This document shows, piece by piece, positions 7,888 through 16,012 of a stretch of DNA of 29,760 nucleotides. The position numbers and the translations under genes are program-made. Below the pieces are notes generated by a model that worked only from the letters and a program-made list of their open reading frames with translations, was not told the DNA's origin and made no database searches. Source of the stretch: JAAYJR01 sp964495655 (GTDB lineage: Bacteria > Bacteroidota > Bacteroidia > Bacteroidales > Prolixibacteraceae); the NCBI GenBank assembly GCA_964495655.1, contig CAZBWK010000053.1, positions 1 through 29,760 of the forward strand, in the 5' to 3' direction. How positions within the stretch are numbered: position 1 is the first letter of the stretch; the number at the start of each line of letters is the position of its first letter.

Positions 7888-9035
7888 ATTTTGAATTTTC
7901 AACTTCTTCCAGGATAATTTTTGGTTGCGGTTCTGTTGCAAAAGTCCCTGAATTACTCGAAGGGAAAGGACGCAGGATTCTTTTGGTGACAGGTAAAAAC
8001 CGGGAACGGGCAAAACCCCTGACTGATAAATTGCCGGCTGATAAGTATGATCTGTTTACTTTCAGTGTCGGGAGGGAACCTATTACTGAAATTATTTCAG
8101 AAGGTGTGCAGTATGCACGTGAAAAAGATTGTGAATTAATTATCGGATTTGGGGGAGGCAGTGTTATAGACAGCGCTAAAGCTATTGCTGCGCTGACTCC
8201 GAACAAAGGAGAACTGATGGATTACCTTGAAGTTATAGGGAAGGGAAGGAAGCTGGGATCAAATCCTTTGACTTTCATCGCCATACCTACTACGGCAGGC
8301 ACCGGGGCTGAAGCAACAAAAAATGCAGTTATTCATTCGCCTGAGCACAAAGTCAAGGTAAGCCTGCGCAGTCCACTGATGTTTCCTGAAGTGGCAGTGG
8401 TCGATCCGGAACTTACCCTTTCCATGCCACCTGAAATTACGGCCAGCAGTGGAATGGATGCCCTGACTCACCTGTTGGAAACTTTTGTTTCAAACCAGTC
8501 AAATCCCTTTATTGATAATCTTTGCCGTGAGGGTATGAAACGTGTCGCCTCATCGCTGAAGAGGGCCTATGATAGTGGCAATGACATTCATGCCCGTGAG
8601 GATATGGCATACGCCAGCCTGCTGGGCGGTATGGCGCTGGCTAATGTCAAACTGGGTGCAGTGCATGGATTTGCCGGGCCGATGGGTGGTATGTTCCCTG
8701 TTCCTCACGGTGCAATTTGTGCTTTATTGCTGCCCGCAGTGATGGAGGTTAATATCAGGGCTGTTGCTGAACAGAAACATGACAGCTGTTATTTAAAATT
8801 CACAGAGGTTGCAAAGATACTTACGGGTAATTCCGATGCCCGGGCAGAGGATGGGATTCGCCGGACTGCTGAGATGGTGAAATACTTCAAAATACCTTCA
8901 CTCTCTGGTTACGGAGTTACTAAAGCCGACTTCCCTGTTGCAGTGGAGAAAGCGAAAAGAGCCAGTAGTATGAAGGGTAATCCTGTTTTACTGGGTGATA
9001 ATGAACTGATGGAGGTGATGGAGAGGTCTTACTGA
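7884..9035 (+). CDS. iron-containing (group III) alcohol dehydrogenase
   Basis: The protein has 383 residues from ATG at 7884, which overlaps the upstream TGA (7885-7887) and follows AGGAGGGG at 7871-7878. A GTG two codons earlier is less likely. The nucleotide-binding turn is GFGGGSVIDSAKA at about 88-100, followed by IPTTAGTGAEAT. The metal ligands are Asp192 and His196 (SGMDALTHLLE), His261 (AVHGFAGPMGG) and His275 (VPHGAICALLLP). It should catalyse NAD(P)H-dependent interconversion of an alcohol and an aldehyde or ketone, in the family of lactaldehyde reductase and 1,3-propanediol dehydrogenase. Coupling to an LsrG-like protein suggests a common small carbonyl substrate. Confidence 0.92.
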   Translation: MNFEFSTSSRIIFGCGSVAKVPELLEGKGRRILLVTGKNRERAKPLTDKLPADKYDLFTFSVGREPITEIISEGVQYAREKDCELIIGFGGGSVIDSAKAIAALTPNKGELMDYLEVIGKGRKLGSNPLTFIAIPTTAGTGAEATKNAVIHSPEHKVKVSLRSPLMFPEVAVVDPELTLSMPPEITASSGMDALTHLLETFVSNQSNPFIDNLCREGMKRVASSLKRAYDSGNDIHAREDMAYASLLGGMALANVKLGAVHGFAGPMGGMFPVPHGAICALLLPAVMEVNIRAVAEQKHDSCYLKFTEVAKILTGNSDARAEDGIRRTAEMVKYFKIPSLSGYGVTKADFPVAVEKAKRASSMKGNPVLLGDNELMEVMERSY

Positions 9036-9062
9036 AAAGAACATACTATTCGCATATGTGAT

Positions 9063-9093
9063 AACTTTTATGCATTATCAATGCATAAAAGTT
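9063..9093. repeat. 14-bp perfect inverted repeat (hairpin)
   Basis: AACTTTTATGCATT (9063-9076) and its exact complement at 9080-9093 enclose the loop ATC. It lies between the alcohol dehydrogenase stop and the AAA ATPase gene, and its right arm touches the -33 element of the ATPase promoter. It could be a terminator without a good U tract, or an operator. Confidence 0.7.
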
Positions 9094-9123
9094 TGCATTT
9101 CAAATGAAAACTTTGTATCTTTA
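9092..9123 (+). promoter_or_regulatory. Bacteroidota-type promoter for the AAA ATPase gene
   Basis: TTTG (9092-9095), a 20-base spacer, and TATCTTTA (9116-9123) match the TTTG/TAnnTTTG consensus in all but the last base. The expected transcript start is near 9130, giving a leader of about a dozen bases before the ATG at 9142. Confidence 0.6.
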
Positions 9124-9141
9124 TGAATATTTTTTATTAAA

Positions 9142-10356
9142 ATGTTATTAGAAAGTCAGATAAGGGAAGTTTATGATTATCAGATAAATTATATTAGTCA
9201 GTTACCGACCGGAACTCCAAGGCAGATCGTTGAAAATTTAGACTTAACTGATACCCATATCACTATTCTGACCGGAATACGCAGATGTGGAAAAAGTACA
9301 GTATTACTTCAGCTTAAAAATGAATTATCAAATTACAGCTATTTTAATTTCGAAGATCCCAGGCTATCTTTATTTGAGATGAACGATTTTTTTAAACTTG
9401 AGAAAATTTTTAACAAGAGCAGTAATATTTTTCTTTTCGATGAAATTCAGAATGTTGAAGGTTGGGAGGGATACATTCGCGTTTTGCATGACCAAAAAAA
9501 GAAAGTGATAATAACCGGGTCAAATGCCCGGATTCTAAGTAAAGAGCTTGGAACAAACCTTACCGGCAGGCATATTTCTTATGAAATTTTTCCATTTTCC
9601 TTTACAGAATATTTAAAGCATTTGAATTTGAAGGCAGATACTGAGAGTTTTTCCGGGTACCTGTCCTCTGGTGGATTTCCTGAGTTTGTCGATTCAAGGA
9701 AACAGGACATATTGATCAATCTTTACAATGATCTTATATATAGAGACATAGTTGTCAGGCATGGAATTAAAAATCCTAAGGTGCTAAAAGAGTTGGGTAT
9801 ATATATGGCAAGTAATGTAGGAAAAGAGTTTACTTATAATAAACTGGCAAAAATTTTTGATTTGGGATCGGTTAACACAGTAAAATCTTATATTTCCTAT
9901 TTTGAAGATGCTTTCCTGTTTTTTATGGTTCCCCGGTTTAGTTATTCATTAAAACAGCAGGCTGTAAATCCCAGGAAAATATATGGAATTGATACAGGTT
10001 TAATATCAAGGCTATCTTTATCTTTTTCCAAAGACCTCGGGAGATTACTGGAAAACAGTGTTTTTCTTCAGTTAAAAAGATTGGGTAAAGAGATATTTTA
10101 CTACAGGGAAAAGTCAGAGTGCGATTTTGTGGCAGTAAAAAATAATAAAATTGAATTACTTGCTCAGGTTTGTTTGGAACTGAGTACTGATAATATGTTA
10201 AGAGTAGTCAAAGGATTATATGACGCAATGGAGGAATTTAAATTTAACGAAGGATATATCTTTACATTAAATCAGGAGGACAAACTACAGAGAAATGGAA
10301 AGATTATACATATCACTCCTGTATGGAAGTGGATCAGTGAAGGTAGCTATGAATGA
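9142..10356 (+). CDS. AAA-family ATPase with DUF4143 C-terminal domain
   Basis: The protein has 404 residues. Walker A is GIRRCGKST (45-53) and Walker B is IFLFDEIQ, with Asp100/Glu101. A sensor-type ITGSN follows, then the FPFSFTEYL segment. The C-terminal half is the DUF4143 region (VNTVKSYISYFEDAFLFFMV, a winged-helix-like part, then LENSVFLQLKRLGKEIFYYR and CDFVAVKNNKIE, a PD-(D/E)XK-like fold). This is a widespread accessory gene in Bacteroidota and archaea, often near mobile DNA; its role is not established. It has its own promoter and ends seven bases from the convergent beta-barrel gene. Confidence 0.9.
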   Translation: MLLESQIREVYDYQINYISQLPTGTPRQIVENLDLTDTHITILTGIRRCGKSTVLLQLKNELSNYSYFNFEDPRLSLFEMNDFFKLEKIFNKSSNIFLFDEIQNVEGWEGYIRVLHDQKKKVIITGSNARILSKELGTNLTGRHISYEIFPFSFTEYLKHLNLKADTESFSGYLSSGGFPEFVDSRKQDILINLYNDLIYRDIVVRHGIKNPKVLKELGIYMASNVGKEFTYNKLAKIFDLGSVNTVKSYISYFEDAFLFFMVPRFSYSLKQQAVNPRKIYGIDTGLISRLSLSFSKDLGRLLENSVFLQLKRLGKEIFYYREKSECDFVAVKNNKIELLAQVCLELSTDNMLRVVKGLYDAMEEFKFNEGYIFTLNQEDKLQRNGKIIHITPVWKWISEGSYE

Positions 10357-10363
10357 AAAATCA

Positions 10364-11125
10364 TTAAAATATCCTGAAGGATACTCCCAGGGATAATCTT
10401 AATCCTGACCAGTTTACCCTTACATGATCCCCCGATTGAAAAAGGAGTGGTTCATCTCCTTCTTTATACAATTTCCCTTTCCAGTCGAATTGATAGCCTG
10501 CATTTAGATATACAAATAGTTTTTTTACCGGCTCAAATGCCAGTCCGACTGATGGCTCCCCCCAAAAGGAAGTCCCTTTAAATTTGTAATTGGTTGAAGT
10601 GGAGTCTGTATCATGGACGACAAAATATTCTTCGGTTTTAACTGTTGACAAGAGTACTCCGCCCTTTAGCCGCACATACGGTTTGATTTTTTTATCAGTC
10701 GGGAACATATAACTGAGCTGGCCACCTAATCTCTTAGCGTTGGCAGGGATGTCCAGTCTGTATTCACCGGAATAATCTGCAACATGATTTCTTCCGCCGG
10801 TAGTATAATAACCCCCGTTCAGGCCTAGCCATAAATCTTTATATACCCTGTATTCTATTGATGCTGAGTAGTTAATAAAACCGGGGAATTGTTCAACCGG
10901 TTTTATGGCAAATTCCGGATAAATTTTTGATAAGTCAGTCTGAAGCTGCTTCAGTTCATCAAACTGATAAGTTCCGTAACCTGCATCGATGCTTACCTTC
11001 AGATTATCCTGTCCCTTGACATTCAGAACTAACAATATGGCAAATGCACAAATTATATAACTTTTCACACTGAAAATATTGATTGAGTCTTTAATCCACT
11101 CTGTTTTTTTGTATCCTCGTATCAT
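10364..11125 (-). CDS. small outer-membrane beta-barrel protein
   Basis: The protein has 253 residues. A hydrophobic export signal spans about 18-38 (SVKSYIICAFAILLVLNVKG, cleaved before QDN). The rest is alternating beta-strand sequence typical of eight-to-ten-stranded barrels (NLKVSIDAGYGTYQF, DLWLGLNGGYYTTGG, PYVRLKGGVLLSTV, KLFVYLNAGYQFDW), and it ends in phenylalanine (LGVSFRIF), the usual barrel-assembly signal. Its ATG overlaps the stop of the lipoprotein gene by four bases, so it is the last gene of that operon. The ligand is unknown. Confidence 0.8.
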   Translation of the reverse strand: MIRGYKKTEWIKDSINIFSVKSYIICAFAILLVLNVKGQDNLKVSIDAGYGTYQFDELKQLQTDLSKIYPEFAIKPVEQFPGFINYSASIEYRVYKDLWLGLNGGYYTTGGRNHVADYSGEYRLDIPANAKRLGGQLSYMFPTDKKIKPYVRLKGGVLLSTVKTEEYFVVHDTDSTSTNYKFKGTSFWGEPSVGLAFEPVKKLFVYLNAGYQFDWKGKLYKEGDEPLLFQSGDHVRVNWSGLRLSLGVSFRIF

Positions 11126-12945
11126 AATGGCAAATATTCTGAAATATCAAAAGAATAACCATAAGTTGAAAAGAGCCTGTTGCCATAAAGCTGAGCTCTT
11201 CGCTCTTCGTTGCATTTGACTTTCAATACAATTTCGGAAGAGTTAATATCCAAAATATACAGATAGTCGTAATCAGTTAAAAGCAGCAATCCACTCTCAG
11301 GGTCTGTATTTCTGATAACCTGAGCTTCCGAAGGCAAATTAATGGTTTTGAGAAGGTTGAAATCCGGAACACTTCTGATCTCAAGATCGCTGTTATCATT
11401 ATAAGTTAAAAACAGTTCACCGGGATCATTGATATTGAACAGAGTAGACCGGTAAGCCCTGTTATCTGTATAGATATGGCTTATGGTATCATTTTCAATT
11501 GAGTGAATATTGATGCCGTTGTAGGTTACCACGCAAAAATATTTTCCGTCTGATGAAGTGGAGAAACATGCCCATTTGGAAGCTTCCGGATAATCATCAA
11601 TATTCATGGTTGCCACTTCTCTCTTTTCTTTAACATTTATCAGGCTTAATTTTTTTGGTTGTGCAACAGTTATAATATCATTATCTGTCAAATAAAGATG
11701 GTCTACAGTATTACCCCATGAATCGAGAGGTATTGTAACAGGGTTTTTCAGATTTTTATCAGCAAATACATAAATATTATCTGAAGTAGCGGCTGCCACT
11801 TTTGTCGAATTAGTCGGACAGGAATACAATCCCTGGTATGAAAGATTATTTAACCCCACTGAGTTTACAAGATCAAGATTTACAATATCATAACATTCCA
11901 TGTCATTATAAGTGTTGGTATAAATGACTTTATCCATATGATTGTATCCATATTTCGGCCAGTTGCCTGCGATATTTTTACCTAATTCATGATATTTAAG
12001 GTCAGTTTTTGAATATTGTGAATTTGTTTCAGTAATGTTAAATGGAGAGGTTTCAAGAGAGAACTGGCTTCGTTTCCCAAATCCCGGATGCTCAATTGTG
12101 CAGGCTGTATCGGAGGATGATTTCAAAAGGATGACATGAGGATTCGCATCAATTCTGGTAATAGTATAGATACATTTATATTCAGATCTGTTCCAGAATA
12201 TCCTTAGACTGTCTATCCCTATATTTTCAAAATTCATTACAGGAACCGGCTCCTCCATTTTTAAACTATTACCTCTGGTAAGCTGGTTTTTTGTAATAAC
12301 CCTGGCGCTGACGGTATAATATGCGTCACCCCCGATATAGCTGCTATCGATAAAGCAGGTACTGTCAGGGTCAGTTATGATCCTGCTCATCTGTGGACCG
12401 CCGAACATAATATATTCCAGCTCGTACGAATGAAAATTGTATTGTTCACATTCAGGCCAGCTGATCTTTAAATAACCATCCTCTGTGATGCTTTTGGATA
12501 AGGATATTGCTGGAGCCACGCGGCCGTCGATAAGTACCGGCCAGCTTCTTTCCGCCAGATATCCCTCTGCTCCTGCAATATCAGCAATACTGCCGGTTCC
12601 GCTTTTTGTGTAAACATACATTTTAAGAGAATCAAATCCCGCAGTGAACTGTTCCGGATCAATAGTTATCACACCTGAACCGCCCGAGTGAAAAGCCCAT
12701 TTCTTTTCGCCAAGATTAAATCCTGCCTCAATTACCTGAAGTCCGTAAGTATTGAAATTATAAGAGAATGATGAGGTGTTGAATATCTTTATTGTATCAT
12801 CTGCCGGCATTAAATCCAGATTAAAAAGATGAGTATCCGGCGGGGGTTCGATGTCGATGAAATTTTTTTTATCCAGTTCGTATTCACATCCGGCAACAGA
12901 GATCAGGACTGGCAATAATAGCATTAATATATTTTTTCTGAACAT
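11122..12945 (-). CDS. surface lipoprotein with fibronectin-like and beta-propeller regions
   Basis: The protein has 607 residues. The lipobox is LISVAGC, with the lipidated cysteine at about residue 20. Residues about 135-320 look like two Ig/FnIII-type beta-sandwich domains (ISLSKSITEDGYLKISWPEC, LEYIMFGG and so on). Residues about 335-600 hold repeated four-strand blades (NIYVFADKNLKNPVTIPLDS, KYFCVVTYNGINIHSIEN, YLYILDINSSEIVLKV), which suggests a WD40-like beta-propeller. It sits between a large outer-membrane barrel gene and a small barrel gene in one direction, so it probably acts on the cell surface with one of them. No enzymatic motif is seen. Confidence 0.8.
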   Translation of the reverse strand: MFRKNILMLLLPVLISVAGCEYELDKKNFIDIEPPPDTHLFNLDLMPADDTIKIFNTSSFSYNFNTYGLQVIEAGFNLGEKKWAFHSGGSGVITIDPEQFTAGFDSLKMYVYTKSGTGSIADIAGAEGYLAERSWPVLIDGRVAPAISLSKSITEDGYLKISWPECEQYNFHSYELEYIMFGGPQMSRIITDPDSTCFIDSSYIGGDAYYTVSARVITKNQLTRGNSLKMEEPVPVMNFENIGIDSLRIFWNRSEYKCIYTITRIDANPHVILLKSSSDTACTIEHPGFGKRSQFSLETSPFNITETNSQYSKTDLKYHELGKNIAGNWPKYGYNHMDKVIYTNTYNDMECYDIVNLDLVNSVGLNNLSYQGLYSCPTNSTKVAAATSDNIYVFADKNLKNPVTIPLDSWGNTVDHLYLTDNDIITVAQPKKLSLINVKEKREVATMNIDDYPEASKWACFSTSSDGKYFCVVTYNGINIHSIENDTISHIYTDNRAYRSTLFNINDPGELFLTYNDNSDLEIRSVPDFNLLKTINLPSEAQVIRNTDPESGLLLLTDYDYLYILDINSSEIVLKVKCNEERRAQLYGNRLFSTYGYSFDISEYLPL

Positions 12946-13035
12946 TTTTAATATAGGGTTGGGTTTAAAAATTTATTAAATTGTTATTCATAGCGATCAG
13001 TTTTGTGTTTACCGGGCCGAATTTAGCAAAAATTT

Positions 13036-15519
13036 TTATTGTTCCGGCACTGTGGTCGTTCCACCCTGGCCACTGTTGCCCCCGCTTTTAAGGTCTTCGT
13101 TTGAAATTGAACGTTTTGCTTTTTTTATCTGTTCTTTCATTTGTCCGAACTGGTATGAGACATAGATCCTGAACATGCGGTTATATAAATGATTTGTCGA
13201 TTTGCTTGTGAAGGTTTTGTCTGCCAGGTTACTTGTATAAGTCATTCTCTCCCTGAAGGGGTCAGTAACGGCTGCATTCATTGTCAGCTTTTTATTAAAG
13301 AATGACTGCGAAAAGGACATACTTGAGTATGAGAATCCTGAATATTTTCCCTGAAGCATTACAGAGGGAGAATATGCTCCTCCGAACAGCGACAATGTTC
13401 CGTTTTTCCAGGTTGTCACCCTGACCGATAATGAGCTGTTATATCTGAACCCTTCGTTTTTTATTCCCATGTCACCACCTCTTTCTAATTCCATATAGTT
13501 AATCCCAAGGTTTGTATTCAGATTAACCTTTTTTCCCACCTTGACCGATCCGTAAACATAGGCGCCAAAATTCTGGTTCTTGCCAATATTTTCATAGGTT
13601 GTAATGCTTACCCCGTCGGGTTGCAGTTTTGTAAAGGAGGTGATAGAATTATTTGTAAAAGAGGATGACAAATTCAGGTTGAAATTATACTTAGGAGTAA
13701 ATTTTCCGAAAGAGAAATTAAATGAATGGGTAATTTCTGAATTAAGCTTTGGATTGCCATAACGGACATTAAGCGGGTCAATGTCATTGTAAAAAGGATT
13801 GAGATACCATATCCCGGGTCGTGACAACCGCTGGGTATAGGAGAGTTTGAGATTCTGATTTTTCTTAAGGTTTTTCGACAAAGTGATATAGGGGATAAGA
13901 TTGAACAACCGGTTAGTAAACGTAGTGTCTGTAGCTGATTTAAATAAACCGTCATTTTTAGTGCTTTCTGCCCTCAGTCCCGTTTTGATATTTATCACTT
14001 TAAGTTTTACAACATAACCAACATACAGTCCCAGTATATATTGATTATAATCCAGGTCGTTGATCCTTGTAAGGTCGCGTTCCCACTCTCCTGTATTTTC
14101 ATTAAGCCTCAGCAGGTCTGAATTACTGATGTTTTGTCGCAAGATATATTTCAGTCCGGTTTCAATCTGATGTACTTTCGTCAGGGGATCATAATAATCC
14201 ACCTGAAATGTATGTTCCCGGCCTGTTGCTTCATTGGTATTTTTTTGACGATATGAGATATAATCAAGGATACCGTTAATGCTGTTTTCGTTGAAAGTAT
14301 TCCGGGGAGAGTTATCCAGCCTGTATGAAACAGTGAAAGTTTTATCCGGTTTATTGAAAGTACGCTGGTAATCAATATTACCCGACATTGAACCATACTC
14401 ATTCATAAAATCCATACTGTTTTCAAATTGTCTTGTAAGGTTATTATTCAGGTCGAAATCGTTCGTAAGGCTTAGTCCGGTGCCGTCGGAATTTCCAAAA
14501 TATCCCATAAAAGAGAGGCTGATAAGATTAAGGGTATCTATTTCATAACTCGCTTCGCCTCTCAGGAAATTACCTGTGCCTGTATATTTATTTGTGCCTT
14601 CTGTTATAGTTATGCGATTAGTAGTGCTAAGCAGATTTTCACGCGTACTGAATAATTCATTTTTAGGTTGCCTGAACTTATTATTACCGTAGTTCACTGC
14701 AAACCCGAATTTTTTAATTTTTGAAGTAGCGAACAGTCCTGCATTATAGCCACCGCGTGTATCAACGCCTGCACTAATGCGTGACATAAATCCCTCAAGT
14801 GGTTTTTTATTGGTAACGATATTTATTATTCCGGCAGTCCCTTCAGCTTCATATCTAGATGAGGGGTCTGTGATCACTTCTATATCGCGGATGGTATTTG
14901 CAGGCAGGCTGCGCAACACTTCTCTGGGACTTTGAGACACCATTGATGAACTTTTCCCGTCAATCAGGATTTTGAAATTCGATGAACCTTTCAGTTGGAT
15001 ATTATCTTCAGCATCAACTGTTATTAACGGAACTTTGCGCAACATCTCCAGGACATTGCTGGTTTTTGACTCCGGGTCAGCTTCCAGGCTGTATACAATT
15101 TTATCCGGTTCAGTTCTTATTAACGGTTTTTGAACTGCCACTACCACTTCGCCAATCTCTTCAACTGATTGCCTGAGGTAAACTGAGCCCATTTCAACTT
15201 TGGGAGGATCTTCTTTTATTTCGATCTCTTTTTTTAGCAACTGATAACCAACAGAATGGAAGATAACATCATATTTCCCGGGTTTATCAAGTTCAAAACT
15301 GAACTTTCCCGATTCATCACCTGCCAGCCTTTTTACAACTCCGTCATTATTTTGGATACTTATGGTTACATAAGAGATTCCTTCTCCGGAAATTGAATCA
15401 ATAACGGTTCCTTTAACCTGAAAGTGGGTTTGATTGCTGGCTGCACAGATGTATGCAGAGAATACTAATATTATCCCTGATACAATTATGCATTTCACAA
15501 ACTTTCTGAATTTATGCAT
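13036..15519 (-). CDS. outer-membrane beta-barrel protein with carboxypeptidase-regulatory and plug domains
   Basis: The protein has 827 residues. A signal peptide covers about 1-28. A carboxypeptidase-regulatory-like beta domain covers about 32-115 (VKGTVIDSISGEGISYVTIS). A TonB-receptor-like plug covers about 125-235 (EMLRKVPLITVDAEDNIQLK, FKILIDGKSS, SRYEAEGTAGIINIVTNK). A long barrel of the outer_membrane_beta-barrel_3 type follows to about 785, and the tail is low in structure (SGGNSGQGGTTTVPEQ). No clear TonB box was identified. It is first in a likely operon with the lipoprotein and small barrel. A LytTR-type repeat lies 341-370 bases upstream, and a hairpin lies 44-62 bases upstream. 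Confidence 0.88.
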   Translation of the reverse strand: MHKFRKFVKCIIVSGIILVFSAYICAASNQTHFQVKGTVIDSISGEGISYVTISIQNNDGVVKRLAGDESGKFSFELDKPGKYDVIFHSVGYQLLKKEIEIKEDPPKVEMGSVYLRQSVEEIGEVVVAVQKPLIRTEPDKIVYSLEADPESKTSNVLEMLRKVPLITVDAEDNIQLKGSSNFKILIDGKSSSMVSQSPREVLRSLPANTIRDIEVITDPSSRYEAEGTAGIINIVTNKKPLEGFMSRISAGVDTRGGYNAGLFATSKIKKFGFAVNYGNNKFRQPKNELFSTRENLLSTTNRITITEGTNKYTGTGNFLRGEASYEIDTLNLISLSFMGYFGNSDGTGLSLTNDFDLNNNLTRQFENSMDFMNEYGSMSGNIDYQRTFNKPDKTFTVSYRLDNSPRNTFNENSINGILDYISYRQKNTNEATGREHTFQVDYYDPLTKVHQIETGLKYILRQNISNSDLLRLNENTGEWERDLTRINDLDYNQYILGLYVGYVVKLKVINIKTGLRAESTKNDGLFKSATDTTFTNRLFNLIPYITLSKNLKKNQNLKLSYTQRLSRPGIWYLNPFYNDIDPLNVRYGNPKLNSEITHSFNFSFGKFTPKYNFNLNLSSSFTNNSITSFTKLQPDGVSITTYENIGKNQNFGAYVYGSVKVGKKVNLNTNLGINYMELERGGDMGIKNEGFRYNSSLSVRVTTWKNGTLSLFGGAYSPSVMLQGKYSGFSYSSMSFSQSFFNKKLTMNAAVTDPFRERMTYTSNLADKTFTSKSTNHLYNRMFRIYVSYQFGQMKEQIKKAKRSISNEDLKSGGNSGQGGTTTVPEQ

Positions 15520-15562
15520 TCGAGTATAATTTAATTAACATTGAATATTCAATTAATTATTT

Positions 15563-15581
15563 AAAGGGGTGTTACCCCTTT
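15563..15581. repeat. 8-bp hairpin in the leader of the outer-membrane operon
   Basis: AAAGGGGT (15563-15570), loop GTT, and ACCCCTTT (15574-15581) form a perfect 8-bp stem. It lies 44-62 bases upstream of the ATG at 15519. No U tract follows on the minus strand (AAATAATT), so an operator or mRNA structure is more likely than a terminator. Confidence 0.5.
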
Positions 15582-15859
15582 TGCCCAATCCCGATTAAAA
15601 TCAGGATGTTCGTTTCATTGTTCTTAAGATATATGCTTTCTGTGGTTATATTTCTGACAGGCATCATTGTATTAAATTTTATGTAAATTTAGGTTAGTTG
15701 ACTAAAAATGACAACGGAAGATCAGCGACATTTTAACGACATTTTGATTTGTGCAGGTTTGTCATAATATAAGTACTGTTTTCGGTTGCTTTTAAAGACT
15801 TAATTACCAATGGTTCTTTCAAATTTGGCATAAAGTCCTGACAAATAAAAGAGTAATTT

Positions 15860-15889
15860 ATTAAACGGTTGCTTTTAATTATTAAACGG
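15860..15889 (-). promoter_or_regulatory. LytTR-type direct repeat, site A
   Basis: On the minus strand CCGTTTAAT occurs twice with a 12-base spacer (plus-strand ATTAAACGG at 15860-15868 and 15881-15889). This is a 21-base period, two helical turns. LytTR regulators bind pairs of ~9-bp repeats with 12-13-base spacers that match [TA][AC][CA]GTTN[AG][TG]; each half (ACCGTTTAA) fits except for the last base. Site B at 25485-25514 has the same 9-mers and spacing. A LytTR regulator gene lies at 18191-18940. Confidence 0.55.
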
Positions 15890-15991
15890 TAAATTATCAG
15901 GTATTGCCTGGCCCATCATCACTTTCGGCGATATGTTTTTCAGCTGTTCCAGCGACAAATTTTCCTCATTTACAAACAGGGGCCTGTTATC
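15875..15991 (-). pseudogene. short coding fragment, possible decayed plug-type gene
   Basis: Thirty-eight codons on the minus strand read DNRPLFVNEENLSLEQLKNI, then SPKVMMGQAIPDNLPFNN and a stop. The composition is protein-like, and the start resembles the 'PLFVVDGKE...LKNINPD' segment of plug-type tails in Bacteroidota BlaR1/TonB proteins. There is a stop just upstream and no start codon. It follows the TPR gene directly and ends inside the LytTR-type repeat. Treat the identification as tentative. Confidence 0.3.
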
Positions 15992-16012
15992 TTAATGAAT
16001 TATTAGATATTT

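Larger units (their letters stand above)
15520..16012. other. intergenic region upstream of the outer-membrane operon
   Basis: From the barrel gene outward it holds a 14-bp palindrome (ATTGAATATTCAAT, 15540-15553), the hairpin at 15563-15581, a long stretch with no clear feature, the LytTR-type direct repeat at 15860-15889, and a coding fragment at 15875-15991. A -7-like TTTATTTG (minus strand, 15842-15849) lies ten bases beyond the direct repeat, where an activator-dependent promoter could sit. That would give a leader of about 300 bases. Confidence 0.5.

Noticed and set aside
15540..15553. ATTGAATATTCAAT palindrome as an operator
   Set aside because: Made almost wholly of A and T in an AT-rich region, so it is likely to occur by chance.
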